Positions 13,501-25,500 of a stretch of 64,000 nt of DNA are shown here, one piece after another. Under the pieces are notes generated by a model. That model made no database searches. It was not told the origin of the DNA and saw only the letters and a program-made list of their open reading frames with translations. Position 1 is the stretch's first letter. The number at the start of each line of letters is the position of its first letter. The position numbers were made by a program, and so were the translations under genes. The DNA is from Orientallactaga sibirica (lineage: Eukaryota; Chordata; Mammalia; Rodentia; Dipodidae), in contig JAEOAD010000699.1 of NCBI GenBank assembly GCA_036365145.1, positions 9,707,001 to 9,771,000 of the forward strand, written 5' to 3'.

Positions 13501-16500
13501 GAAGAAGAGATTACAGGCAGGGGAAAGGCCTAAGCAAGGCCAGGGGAAGAGAACGCATAAAAGAAGGGTGGAAAAGGGTGGTCAATCAAAATTCAAGATA
13601 TTCTGAATAAGACTTATGTAAACCTACTTTTTTGAATGATGGCACATCCAGAAGCCAGGGATTGTTACTAGAAAATTTTTAGTGCCAGGGATGGGATACC
13701 TTCCAGTAAGTTGTTGGCCAGGGATGCCCCTGTTGCCTCCAAAACATTACAGGGTATTGCCAAGGCCCTTGGTGTCCCTTGAGAAACAGATGGTAAGACC
13801 CTAAGACTTCCCTGAGAGGCAAGGTAACTGAGAAATCAAGTTGGTACTGAGCAGAAACCTTCTCCCTGTAGACCAGCTGACTGAAAGGTGGAAAAACCGG
13901 CACTGCATGCACCCATATGGCAGGCAGAAATCATCAGCGATGAAAACAGTGGACACTGAAAACCTCAAGTTTGGCCAGACAGGCCAAATGTCCAAATGGG
14001 TGTTATAATGGTATGTCTGCTCTGTAGGAAACCAACTGTTCTCTAATTGGATGGAAGGCCTACTCTATGGGAGGGAATACATACCTGGTACTGAAAAACC
14101 TAATCAAAATCTATGGCAAAGGAGGTCATGAGCCTTAGGGGTATAAAGCCTGCTCTTGTCTGGCTAAATGTATATATTATTCCCACCAAACTGCCCTGAA
14201 AGCACTACACTTAATGTTCATATTCATATATTAATGCTACTCTCATTTCTGGTTAGAGAAGCTTCTCTTTTCAGATGGCAATGACCACTGGGTTGACCCA
14301 AAAGCAACATAGTGCTGAGAAGAAGTGAGGGAGGCGTGTCCAGCACTGAAACATCTCTATCACACCCAGCAAGGCTCAGGGTCCATTGTGGAAGAGCTGG
14401 CTGAAAGAATGTAAGAGCCAAAGGAAGGGAACAACTCCTTACAATGCAACTGAACAGACAGAAATTGGCCTCGATACCCATGACTTCACAGTATGTAGCA
14501 AAACCTTCACAAGACCCTCATAGTAAGAGTAAAAGATGATGACATCAAATTAAAAGAGAGACTAATGGAGAGAGGGAGGGGATATGATGGAGAGTGGAGT
14601 TGTGAAGGGGAAAGTGGGGGCGGGGAAGGAAATATGGTTTATTGTCTCTAAGTATAGAAGTTGTCAATAAAAAATTAAATTAAAAAATAAAAAATTGACA
14701 AACTCAGTGGTCAGTGGAATATACTCACTAAGTAAATGATCAAATGCTGGAATGAATTCAAAGAGAGAATAAGAAAGTCAAACTAAGAAATGGAGATGTC
14801 CTTCAATAAAATGATGAAGATGCTGAAAAAAAAAACATAATGGAAATAGAAAATGAAGTATTTCTTTTAAACTGCTCCCAAGAAAGCCTCACCAATAGAA
14901 TAGATCATGTGGAGGATATGAGGGTAATCAACTGATCTCTGAGTGGACATGAGGCCCCTCAGTGGGAAGGAATTCATATCTGACACTGAAAACCAAGTTG
15001 TAATCCTAGGAATAGGAAGGACATAGACTCTTAGAGAAGCTCCCACTGATCTTTGGCTAAGAAGAGAGGTTATACCTATAAAAAAGTCATTGAAAGAACT
15101 ATACTTACCCCTTTTAACCCATCCTACTTTCACTTTTTGTTTTAATTTTTATTTATTTTTGAGAGAAATGTGGGGGAAGAAAGTGTATCTGGGCCTCTTA
15201 CCACTGTAAACAAACTACAGATACAGGTTCCACTTTGTGTATCTGGCATTATATGGGTTCTTTGGAATTGAATCTGAGCCAGCACGCTTTGCAAGCAAGT
15301 GATTTTAACCACTGAGCCACTCTCACTCTTGATTACAGAATCTTCTGTTGATAGATGGCAGCAAATACTGGGGAGAACCAAGGATCCATCCATATGACAA
15401 GAAAAGGTAGCTGACTGCCTGGCACGAGACAAGTCATCTTTTACACATATGCAGGATTTGGCAATTGAAGCAGGCATGCTGCTCTCACTGCTAGCCTGAC
15501 AACATCCTTCAGGGAAATCATAGTAGACACTGAGGATACTCAAAACTCAACAATGCAGAAATTCAGAGGATGAAGAGAGCTTAGCGTTAAAGGAGACATA
15601 TCACATGCTTGCCAAGGCTCAGGGCACATTGCAGAAGAGGGTACAGAAAGATTATAAAGTCACAAGGTAAGAAAATGTATCCTGAGGCACCGTTGCCCTC
15701 ACTGAGACTGATTGGTGCATTCATAATCCACAGTGAATACTGATAACCCACCTGAGTGTACTCAGTGAAATGGGGGCAGAGGACAGAGGATGTAAAAGCA
15801 TATTCCAATGGGAATATGACCAGTATACAATACATTCATATTGTAAAGTTCATAATAATAAAAATAAGTTTAAAAGAGAATACAAAATTTAAGCCTAATG
15901 AAAGATTAGAAAGTTTTCAAACCTTTCTCTCAAGATCTATTTTAGACTAACAAGAATTTTTATTTGACTGCAGTTTAATTTCCTTTCAAAAGTATATAGT
16001 ATTCTTTCTTTCTTTTTAATCAGAGTATTATTTGTAAACTATTAGAGAGTCTTCCAAACTAAAACTGAAATAATAAATAACTACCAATACAAAATTTCTA
16101 GATTCTTTTAAAATTAAAGTTGCCTTGGCTTTATAAAAAAAAATTGTTTCCTTTTAGAATTCATCATACAATATTTTCAGACTTCAGTTCACTTTGGGTC
16201 ACCAAAACCACAGAAAGTGAAATTAATGATTTTACTAGGAAATTATTTCTGGGAGCTACCATGCTTCCAGAAGACATGAGGATGCTGAAGATAGATACTG
16301 ATGAGGCAGGATCTGTATTCCCCACAAATCAGATAATTAGCTACCAGTTGAGTGTGTTGTATAGAAAAAAATAACATACATTTACTTCCCAATGAGAGCA
16401 TCTAATTTTCAGATTAAGCAGGTAGAGTTATGTACTCTAGTGAATATGGTAAAGTACATACTCATAAAACAAGTTTCAGGGAAAGTGGGCCTTTATTCTT

Positions 16501-19500
16501 ATGCTCCAGCTTGAACTGATCACATGTAAAACATACGAACAATTATATTATGGCCCACAAAGCTTTACAAATACACATTTCCCAAAGTATATGAACCTTT
16601 CTGTCATTTGTACAGATTCAGTTATTGGGGAGTTCATAGGAACAGCAGTCCCCTGGGGAGGACATTTGAGCTGCTGAGATAAACCTCAGGACCACAAGTA
16701 TCAACCAAACAGGGTGGAAAATGGTTTCTGAATAGACTCAAAAAATTCACTGACAGGGCTAGAGACAGGGCTAGCCTACCAGTTAAGGTGCTTTCCTGTA
16801 AAGCCTATGGACCCTGATGCCATTCCCCAGTACATAAAACTAGATGCACAATGTGGTACATGCACCTGGAATTTGTTTGCAGGGGGCAGAGGCCCTGCAT
16901 GCCCATTCTCTCTCTCACAGTCACACTCTCTTTCTCATAAATAAGTAATTTTTTTTAAATTTCACTCATAATGTTAGCAAGGAAAATAGATATAGGGCTT
17001 TTAGCAGCAAAACTATTAGGAGATTAATAGAGAACAAACCTCTATGGGACTTTTTCTTTTGAGGAAAACTTTGAATTTGCTACTTACCATTTCTAATTTT
17101 GTAAGGCCGTGCTATGTCTCTCCAGAATAGAGAAACCTCAATCCAGAACACTTTTAATATTATCACCAATACACTGACAAGCATTAACAGTAAACTACAT
17201 CCTGCAGCTATGTAGTAGATGCTTTGATGGTCAACTATCAAAAGATGGAGAAGGGGGAGAGAAATGATCATTAGTATTACTAAAACATCATAAAACAGAT
17301 GAGTGTATGAATGTCATCTGAGGAAAGCACAAGAAATTCATACCCAAATCAACTTGGAATGTTCATGACTTCTTTCAAAGTTAGTAAATCATTTTGGGTC
17401 CATACACTGTGCCAGACATGAGACTAGGCATCACAGAGGGCTCATAAGGGCAAAGGAGGCACAGAAATGTGGTGACCTTAACTAAGATGGGAGGTACAAG
17501 CAGGGTTTCAGTGGATAGAGACATCTGAAGGAGAGCTTGATCCTCCCTGCTGGAATGGGTAAGGAAGATTTCCTGAAGAAGGAGCTTCCTACAGAGCAGG
17601 TTGTATTCCGAGAGAGGCAGAAAAGGCAACCCCTCCTGTCCAGAAGAGGATGCTATGAGCAAAAGTGCAGAGGTGGGAGAATGTGTTCTGAGAACTGCAG
17701 TAACCCAGTTTGGGAATTAGTGGAAGCTGTGATTACAAAGGTGATTCAGAGCTGAATTTGAACAGACTTGAAACTCCCTTCTAAGGAACTTGTCCTAATG
17801 TGAAGATCACATGAATGGAATGTTAACACTGAAAGGGTTTTACACTAAGATCAATCTGATAGCCATGGAAGGTTGGTTTATTTGGGAAAAGATCACAGGC
17901 ACTAGGGATAGATAGGGTGAGTATTTGGGGCACAATATAAGGAAAAGTTGAACATGTGTAATAATGAGAAAGGAAGAGCAAGTTCAGCGTTTGTTAGGAA
18001 CATAAGGGGAATGAGTCAGTAGATCTGAAGGACTTACTATATCTGGGAGGTGGGTGATGTAAAAAGAAAAGAAAAGAGGCAAGAGCAAAATATGTCTCTG
18101 AGCATACTTAAGAGAAATCTAGGTTACAATACCCCTGCCTTCCTGCATGGTGAGCATGCCCTAGCTATCACTGAACCTCATCCCAGCATTCCCTGCTTCA
18201 CAACCTGAGTTGGCAACATCGTTTCCAACTGAGGAACTTGTAACAGATGTGCACATTAATGTGCACAGGAATTGTGATAATTTGTGGTATTAGTGACTAT
18301 TTTAGTTTACTTCCTTCAGACTTGTTAGCAAGCTTATCTTGGAAGCAGTGTTGTTAGAAATGCTGTGAGAAGACTCTCAAGTGGGATTTAGTTTGTAGCT
18401 CTTGTTCATTTTTGTCTTGTGTGCCTATGTATAGGCTCCCAGATTTGATGGGGAAAATCTCAGGTCAGTATTCACAAATCCCTTCACCACACTTGATAGT
18501 TCATTGGCTCATTTAGTATCCAGCACCATGAACTCAAAAGTGAGCACTGTATGCTCCTGGTAAGGGGAAATCCTTCTCTTCAGTGGTATAGCCACTGGTA
18601 AGCTTTCCATGCTCTAGTAAACACCTTCCTACCACACACAGACATGATCATGGAAGCAAACCTAATTAAATTCAGTGGATCAACAACAAAAAAGACCTTG
18701 GATATCAAAGTAGAAAAGGGACTAAGTTGGAAAGAAGAAGGGGTTCAGAAAGAGAATTATCGGGACAAGAGAAGGTAATTGGAAGAATGTGATCAAAATA
18801 CATCATAAAAATGTATAATGTTGTCACTACATAAATTAAAATGACTAAGATACAGTAATCTAAAGCAAAGAACTGAAAATTGGCCAAAGGTCTGCATTGT
18901 CATCAGTTCAAATGTTCAGAACTTTCTGAGTAACTCATTTGTAAAGCTATAGTCTCAAGGTTCAGAGGGACACATGCTAGGAATATATATGTCTTGTGGC
19001 ATTGTTATGGAGTTATGATAAAGGTGGCTGAATGGTTACAATTTGAGCAATGACATTGATTCAAGATATTACAGGAAGTTTATGCTCTATATCTACCTTT
19101 GTGTCAATGGTCTTATAAATGTATGGGCAATTCTTGTATGTGTTTATAAATAGGAAAATGTCATCTGTGTTTGCATCGTTGCTTTAGAACTACAGTCCTT
19201 GGCAAAACATTCAGCTCTCTTCTCCCTTGTTTCCTCACATAAAATTGAATGGAAGTAATATTCTCTTCCTAATAAGGTGTTGAGAAGATAGATGAGAAAC
19301 TTTAATGTAAAACAACTAGACAGGGCCTAGATGAAGAAAACAATGTATATATGCATGCATAAGCATTATGTATGTACTTAATACTATTGAGTTATGGAGA
19401 CATAGGCTTTATAGAGTTTCGTTATTTAAACTTAAGGAATACCAGAATTTCAGATATAAAGAATTTACTGTGACAATCCTAAGCAGAAGATGCAATTTTT

Positions 19501-22500
19501 GATAATGTATAAATTGTTGAAACAGAGTATAGCCATGTTTATTTGAGCAATAGGGGAAATAAAAATAATACACACACCAAGTAACAGTAGCATAATTCCA
19601 ATACACTGGTAACTAAGAAGCATTCAAACATGGCACTATAAGCAAAGCAGGTGATTAAGGACTCACAGATCATATTGACTGAGAATGAGGAGAGGGGTGG
19701 CTTCCTCTTTCCTGTAGGACCCACCGTGCCCTCCACTACACTATAATATTTGCATCTCACCCACAGACATCCTGGAAACCTTAATGCCCTACTGGAGACA
19801 ACAGCACTCAAATCATCTGTATGTATGTTTCATAAAACTTAAAAATCAGGAGTTAAAAAAAACAAAGAAAAATTGCAAGTACTTCTTAAAGGAGAGACCA
19901 TCATTGTATCAAATTGGTTTTCCTTTTCTCCACCCCAGTTTTTTTTAAATGTGTACATGTATGTGGTATGCATGTGTGCTTACATGTCTACATGCACATT
20001 GTGGGCATTCATGAACATGTGTACTTGTGTGTGAAGACCAGAGGTGTTTTCCCCAGTAGACTTCCACCTAATTTATTGAGACAGTGCTGTCTCTCAGTGG
20101 TCCCAGAGCTCACATATTTCAGTTATCTAGTTAGCTTTCCTTGGGGATCTGCCTGTCTCTGCCACCCAAGGATCACAGGTGTGCTACCACAGCCAGCATT
20201 TACATGGGTACTGGGAAACAAAACTCAGGTCCTCACACCTGCATGCCATTTGCTTTACTGACTGAATGAGCCATCTTCCCTCGTGTTTATCCAAATTAAT
20301 CTGGGCTTTACTCTGAGTTTGAATCTCTATCTCTTTCTCTTTGTGTTTATTTGAAAAGAGAAAACTGATTTGTACACAGTTGTATTACTGTTAAGGAAGT
20401 GATATGTGTAAGAATATTTTTCTCTCCACTCTTTTAAAGTGGGATACAATGCTTCATCTAACATCTGGGATGATTTTGCTTGGAAATTCAAAGATCAAGC
20501 AAGGACATTGACGCACATGCTAAAACAAAATGCTGTAAGGCTGTTTTCCATAACCACATGGCATAAAGAAACAAGCAGCTTTATTACAATTTTGACTCCT
20601 GTATAGACAACAAATTCTCTTGTTGCCTGTGCCTAGGAAAGATGACTGAAGAAATAGGTGAAGGATGAAAAGAAGCCTACAGAGGAGGAGAGGGAGGAGA
20701 AAGAAGGGAGAGAAAGGGAAGTAGGGCAGAGAGGTGCAAGGGAGCAGGGAAGGGCAAAGGGAAACAATCTGAAAAGACATCATGTCAAATAGCATCCTCC
20801 AGAGCAAAAGAATGAGACAGGTAGGCCGTCTCCATCGTCAGCATGGATTCCTGGAATCAGTCTGCATTGCAACACACGTTCCTCCAGGTTATAGCTGATA
20901 CAGCCGGGTCAGGTGGCTAGAGACTGAGGAACACTCCTTACTTGGCTTTTTTCTTCTCAGTCTTATGGTGTGCCTCAACACACCATGCAAGTTCAAGGCT
21001 AGACAGTCATACTCCCGGGACAGGTCCTCTTCCTGCACATCAATTATTCTCAAAAGCGAGTTTAGACAAGTCAGCCCATTACTAGAACTGAGAAAGCAAC
21101 ATGTTACAGTTACTGTTTCTCTCCCAAATGCCAAGTATAAAAAAAGGAAGGGGATGTTTCAACATCAATATGAAAATACCTTTGATTTTGCCCTTCCTCC
21201 TCTTGAATTCTGGCCTCACCAAAGTCCTCAACTTTCCTTTTATTAACCTGCCACAAGACAGCAGCCAAGAACTGAGCACCTTTCCCAAAGCAAGCAAAAC
21301 AGGTGAGGTTTACTGTTTCTCCTAGATGGGAAGAAAAGGAATTCATCATGAAATTAAATTCTGCAAGTGGGATTGAATTTACCTGAATGTGAAAGAGATC
21401 CTGGAACACTCTGTGCTCTGTAATTCTTCCCATTTCCTTCTTCACCTCTGCATTTCATCATTCAGTACTTTCTCTGCCCACTCCACCATCCTCCCAGTAT
21501 TTCATTTCTCTCTCAGTTGGAGGGTCACTTTTCACCATTCTCTCACTTCAGGGGAAACAAAGCTTGCAGATGATTCTGACTTCACAGCCTTGCATGATTC
21601 TATGAGTTCCCACTTACTAGAAACTGGAGTTTCTTTCTTCTCCTTCTACTTTTCTTCTTCCACTGAACTCCCCTCATCTCTCCATAAGCTACCTTTAAAG
21701 ATAAAGCTGTTTTACCCCACACAGCTATTATCCTGAATTAAGCATCCAGAAAGAGTGCTCTGCAGGATATCATACTGCTCCTTCATCTTGAGGTGTTTTC
21801 TCAGAACTGAAAGCACTAGGGCTAACTTTAGATAGATATGGACATGCAATCAACTCTCCCTCCCTGCACTACAGGTTCCCAGCAAGAGCTATGCTAACAC
21901 CTGGGCTTTTACCGGGCATAAGGAATTCAGAATCTCTCAAAGCAACAATTGTATAGAGAAAGGATTGGAGTACAACTGCTCCAGTGTCCTCATCATAGAA
22001 GGGATATTGATGCAATATGGGAAGACTAAGGGAGAAATTTCAGGGAGTGTAGTTGTCAATTGCACATGAAAAGGATAGTGCCTTAGAGCTGAGTCGATGA
22101 CAGAAGGTTTAAACCTGCCTTTTTGGCAGGGAAGGGGGACTTATGCAGCTATGGTATGGAGAAGGTGATTTCAGCTTAAACTTAAGACATGTGAAGGAGG
22201 AATGCTTTGGAAAAGTAGGAAGGAATGTGAAAGGACTGATGATCACAGAGTGGCATGGTAGAATTACTGGCTGCAGAGGGGCAATGATGCTCCCCCCCAC
22301 ACACACACTCATCAAGGTCACAGGGGTGCTTGCTTTGAATATCAAGGCCTTTCTGTTGCATCCAGTCTCCAATGAGAACCAGAAAAGGCAGAAATGGAAA
22401 AGCCAGAAAGTCTATTCTCTCTCTTTTACAGCTATCTGTGACCTTGGGCATACCCTTGACCATTTCTGAGCCTGTTTACTCAAACTTAAAGACAACCTCT

Positions 22501-25500
22501 ACCTCCTTAGTATAGGTGATAATAAAATAAAATGCTTACATGAGAGAAGCATGAATTCCAAAGCTCAATACAAATGCAATACTGTCTATTGCTGTGACCA
22601 GATTCCTAACATTGTAAGTGGCTATGACAGGCTTTTCCATACTTCTTACATAATCCCCAAAGTCCCTTATACTATAAGAAATCAGACCAGGATTCATAGG
22701 GAAGAACAGTCCATGTAACACAGAGTTAAAATTTTCTTACCAATTTCCACATCCTTTGTTTCATTGTTTGGAGGGGCTGTAATTACTGGAAACATAGAAA
22801 AGCTTTGTTGATCTTAAAATTAAAAATAGAATGTAAGGATTAGATAAAATTGGATGCTCATCAATATAAACCTTATATTTATTATATTATTTCTTAACAG
22901 TGTTCTCAACTTTTCTGAAAATAACCTTTGACAACACACACAAATGAAATAAAATATTTAAGTAATACCTTTTCTGATTATTATAATACTTTTTGTGACT
23001 TTCTGTTCTTTTTTATGTCATTAAAAGAAATGCTAGCTGGGAATGGTGGTGCAAGCTTTTAATCCCAGCACTCGGGAGGCAGAGGTGGGGGGATTGCCAT
23101 GAATTCTAGGCCACTCTGAGAATATAGACTGAATTCCAGGTCAGCCTGGGTTAGAGTGAGACCCTACCTCGAAAAATAAAAATAAAAGAAATGCTGTTTT
23201 AAAAAGAGTAATATAAAATAAAAAATTTTAAATAAAGAAATGCTATTCTGACCCATTAAATAAATTGGGAGACTTCACAAGTGTTTGAAAGTCATAATTT
23301 TACAATAAATTTACAGGGAAAAAGATGTCAAAAGACCCATGGAAATGATGCTTTCATGAGCCTACAGGTCTGCTGCTCACACTTGACCATCATCATATGC
23401 TCATCTATAGAGGAAGAAATCTCTTTGTCGTCTATAATTTTCTTTCCTGTGACCACTGAGGCTAAGAGACAAAAATGGAAGCAGAGACCCTTCACTCTCA
23501 GAGCTCATTTATTTCAGATGGCATGGTTAAAGACTTGCACTGATCCATGTTAATCAGTGAGACAGATGCACAAATACACATGTGATCAGGCAAAGCTTAT
23601 TTTATAGTGTTAGACTATTGCAAACCTCCAAACCAAAGTTTCCCCTATATTGCTTGCCTTAAGAAAACTGTCACATGAAAGGTGCTACTCCATTTGCATC
23701 TATAAAGGAAGCTATATGACAAAGACCTTGACTATATAAATTTGATAAGCTTCTATACCATCAGGAAGTCTTCCACAAAATGGCTTTTATAATATTTAAA
23801 ATATATCTGGAAAACATTCTCTTAGAAATAAGTGTCCTACCTAAAGGAAGACCTTGATGATGACAGAAACAATGTAAAGGAGAATTAAAATCCATTCAGT
23901 AGTGTATATACATCCCACTGTACCCTGTTACTCTTGGCAGTACATATTTATAGCTTCCATATCTACAAATTGAACCAACTAAGATGGAAAATATTAGAGG
24001 AAAATTTCTTCTCTGCTAAATATAGTACAGATATCTTCTTGTCATTGTTTCCCAAACAACTATTTATGTAGCATCTACCTTGTATTAGTATTACATTTTA
24101 TATAACATATTTGATCATACAGGATTTTGGTATATGAGGGTTCCTGGAATCAATTTCTCACAGATAAATATATTCTATTCAAGTTAACTAAATAAGCATT
24201 CAGACTGGTTTAGCCTTATAAAAAAATGTAAGGCATAAATAAAAATAATTGGCTCTGGCTTATAACTCCCAGTGCCGGAAATTGGTTATACCTTACATTG
24301 AGCTATTAGAGAGACCTATTAGGTCCCCAAAAGAAGACAGGTTTCTTTATAAGCATTTGATTTCTTGCCTAAGGCAAAAGGTAAGAGCCTATTGCTAAAG
24401 ACACCACAAGGTGCCAGCATAAAACATCCAGAGATCATGCTAGAATCTGGAAGGAAGCCAGTTCCCTGATGACTAGTTCATATAATGCTAGAAAGTGCTA
24501 CATGAGATGCCTAGGGAAAATAGAACCAACATTATGAACAAGCAGGAGATCCCTACTATATGATGTCAATCAGCTGGACATCTTACACACCTATGAAACA
24601 GTGGCCCTCAGCCTAGGTAACCAATGGCTCTATGATTGGCTAAGAAACCCACTCAGTAGGAAAGAACTCATAGCTGGTGCTTCAAGCCAGGTCAAATCCT
24701 ATAGGGATGAGAGTCATAGACTCCAGCAAGAAGCTCCCAGTAATCTCTAGGAAAAGAGAGAGACTACACCCATTGAAATGTGTCTTAATTAACTATGCCT
24801 ATTCCCTTTAACCTATGCTGCTCCCACTTTCCCTTGGAGAATCAGTTTTCTTTTACAGAAGGCAGCAAAAACTGAAGACAACAAAAATCTATCAACATGA
24901 CAAGAAAAGATAGCTGACTCCCTATCATGAGAAGAGCCACCATTCACACATCAGCTGGGGTCCAGGTGAAGCCACAGAAAAAATTGGCAAGTTAAGCAAG
25001 AGTGCTGCTCTCATGCCAAGTCTTCCAACCTGTACCAGGGTGATGGTGATAGACAATGAGGACACTCAAAATGTGTCAAAGCAGAAATATAGAGGTTGTT
25101 GAGAGCTTAACACTAATGTAGACTTATTACACACCTACCATGTCTCAGGGAACATTTTGGAAGAGGGGACAGAAAGATTATAAGAGTCACTGAGTGGGAA
25201 GGAGTATCCAGAGGCATCGTCCCCTACTTCCCAATGACTGCTTGCTGCTCTCAGAACTTATAGCCCATAATCCATGGTTAATACCAGTAATCTCAAGGAG
25301 GAGGTCCCTCAATGGAATGGGGACAGAGAGGAGGGGAATGGTAGCAACACATGAGATATCCACACAAAGTTTCTACTTGATAAAAAAAAAGAATAGATAT
25401 GAATTTGAATTAGTAAGATAATATCTCCCTGGAATTTTTAAACTTTGATAGTGCTTCAAAGAATATTGTTTTATTCAAGAATATATAATATAAGAGGAAG

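Larger units (their letters stand above)
6404..14694 (+). mobile_element. L1 element (copy 1), full-length structure, inserted into an older L1
   Basis: It starts GACTTCTGGGTAAGATGGCA, the same 5' end as the second L1 at 47373. It then has a 5'UTR, ORF1, ORF2, a 3'UTR and an A-rich tail. A 10-base match, AAATAAAAAA, flanks it (6394-6403 and 14685-14694), but this is low complexity. Later insertions are a B1 (7640), an L1-tail/SINE chimera (8687) and a SINE (11779). Many stops and frameshifts show it is dead. It lies antisense to Il1rl1. Confidence 0.88.
4534..17087 (-). other. Il1rl1 intron 9, expanded by nested L1 insertion
   Basis: A 12.6-kb intron between the TIR and transmembrane exons. 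About 10.5 kb of it is L1 sequence in antisense orientation to the gene. Pieces 4560-5340 and 15865-16755 are AT-rich DNA in which I recognise nothing. Confidence 0.85.
17235..20941 (-). other. Il1rl1 intron 8 (membrane form)
   Basis: Its first 360 bases on the gene strand are the sST2-specific exon and 3'UTR. It also holds a MIR-like remnant and a rodent SINE. 17390-17940 has a weakly L2/MIR-like look I cannot confirm. 17940-19180 and 19335-19940 show nothing recognisable. Confidence 0.8.

Noticed and set aside
20965..21736. Several plus-strand frames over the Ig3 exons
   Set aside because: They are the antisense of Il1rl1 exons 7 and 8 and adjoining intron DNA.
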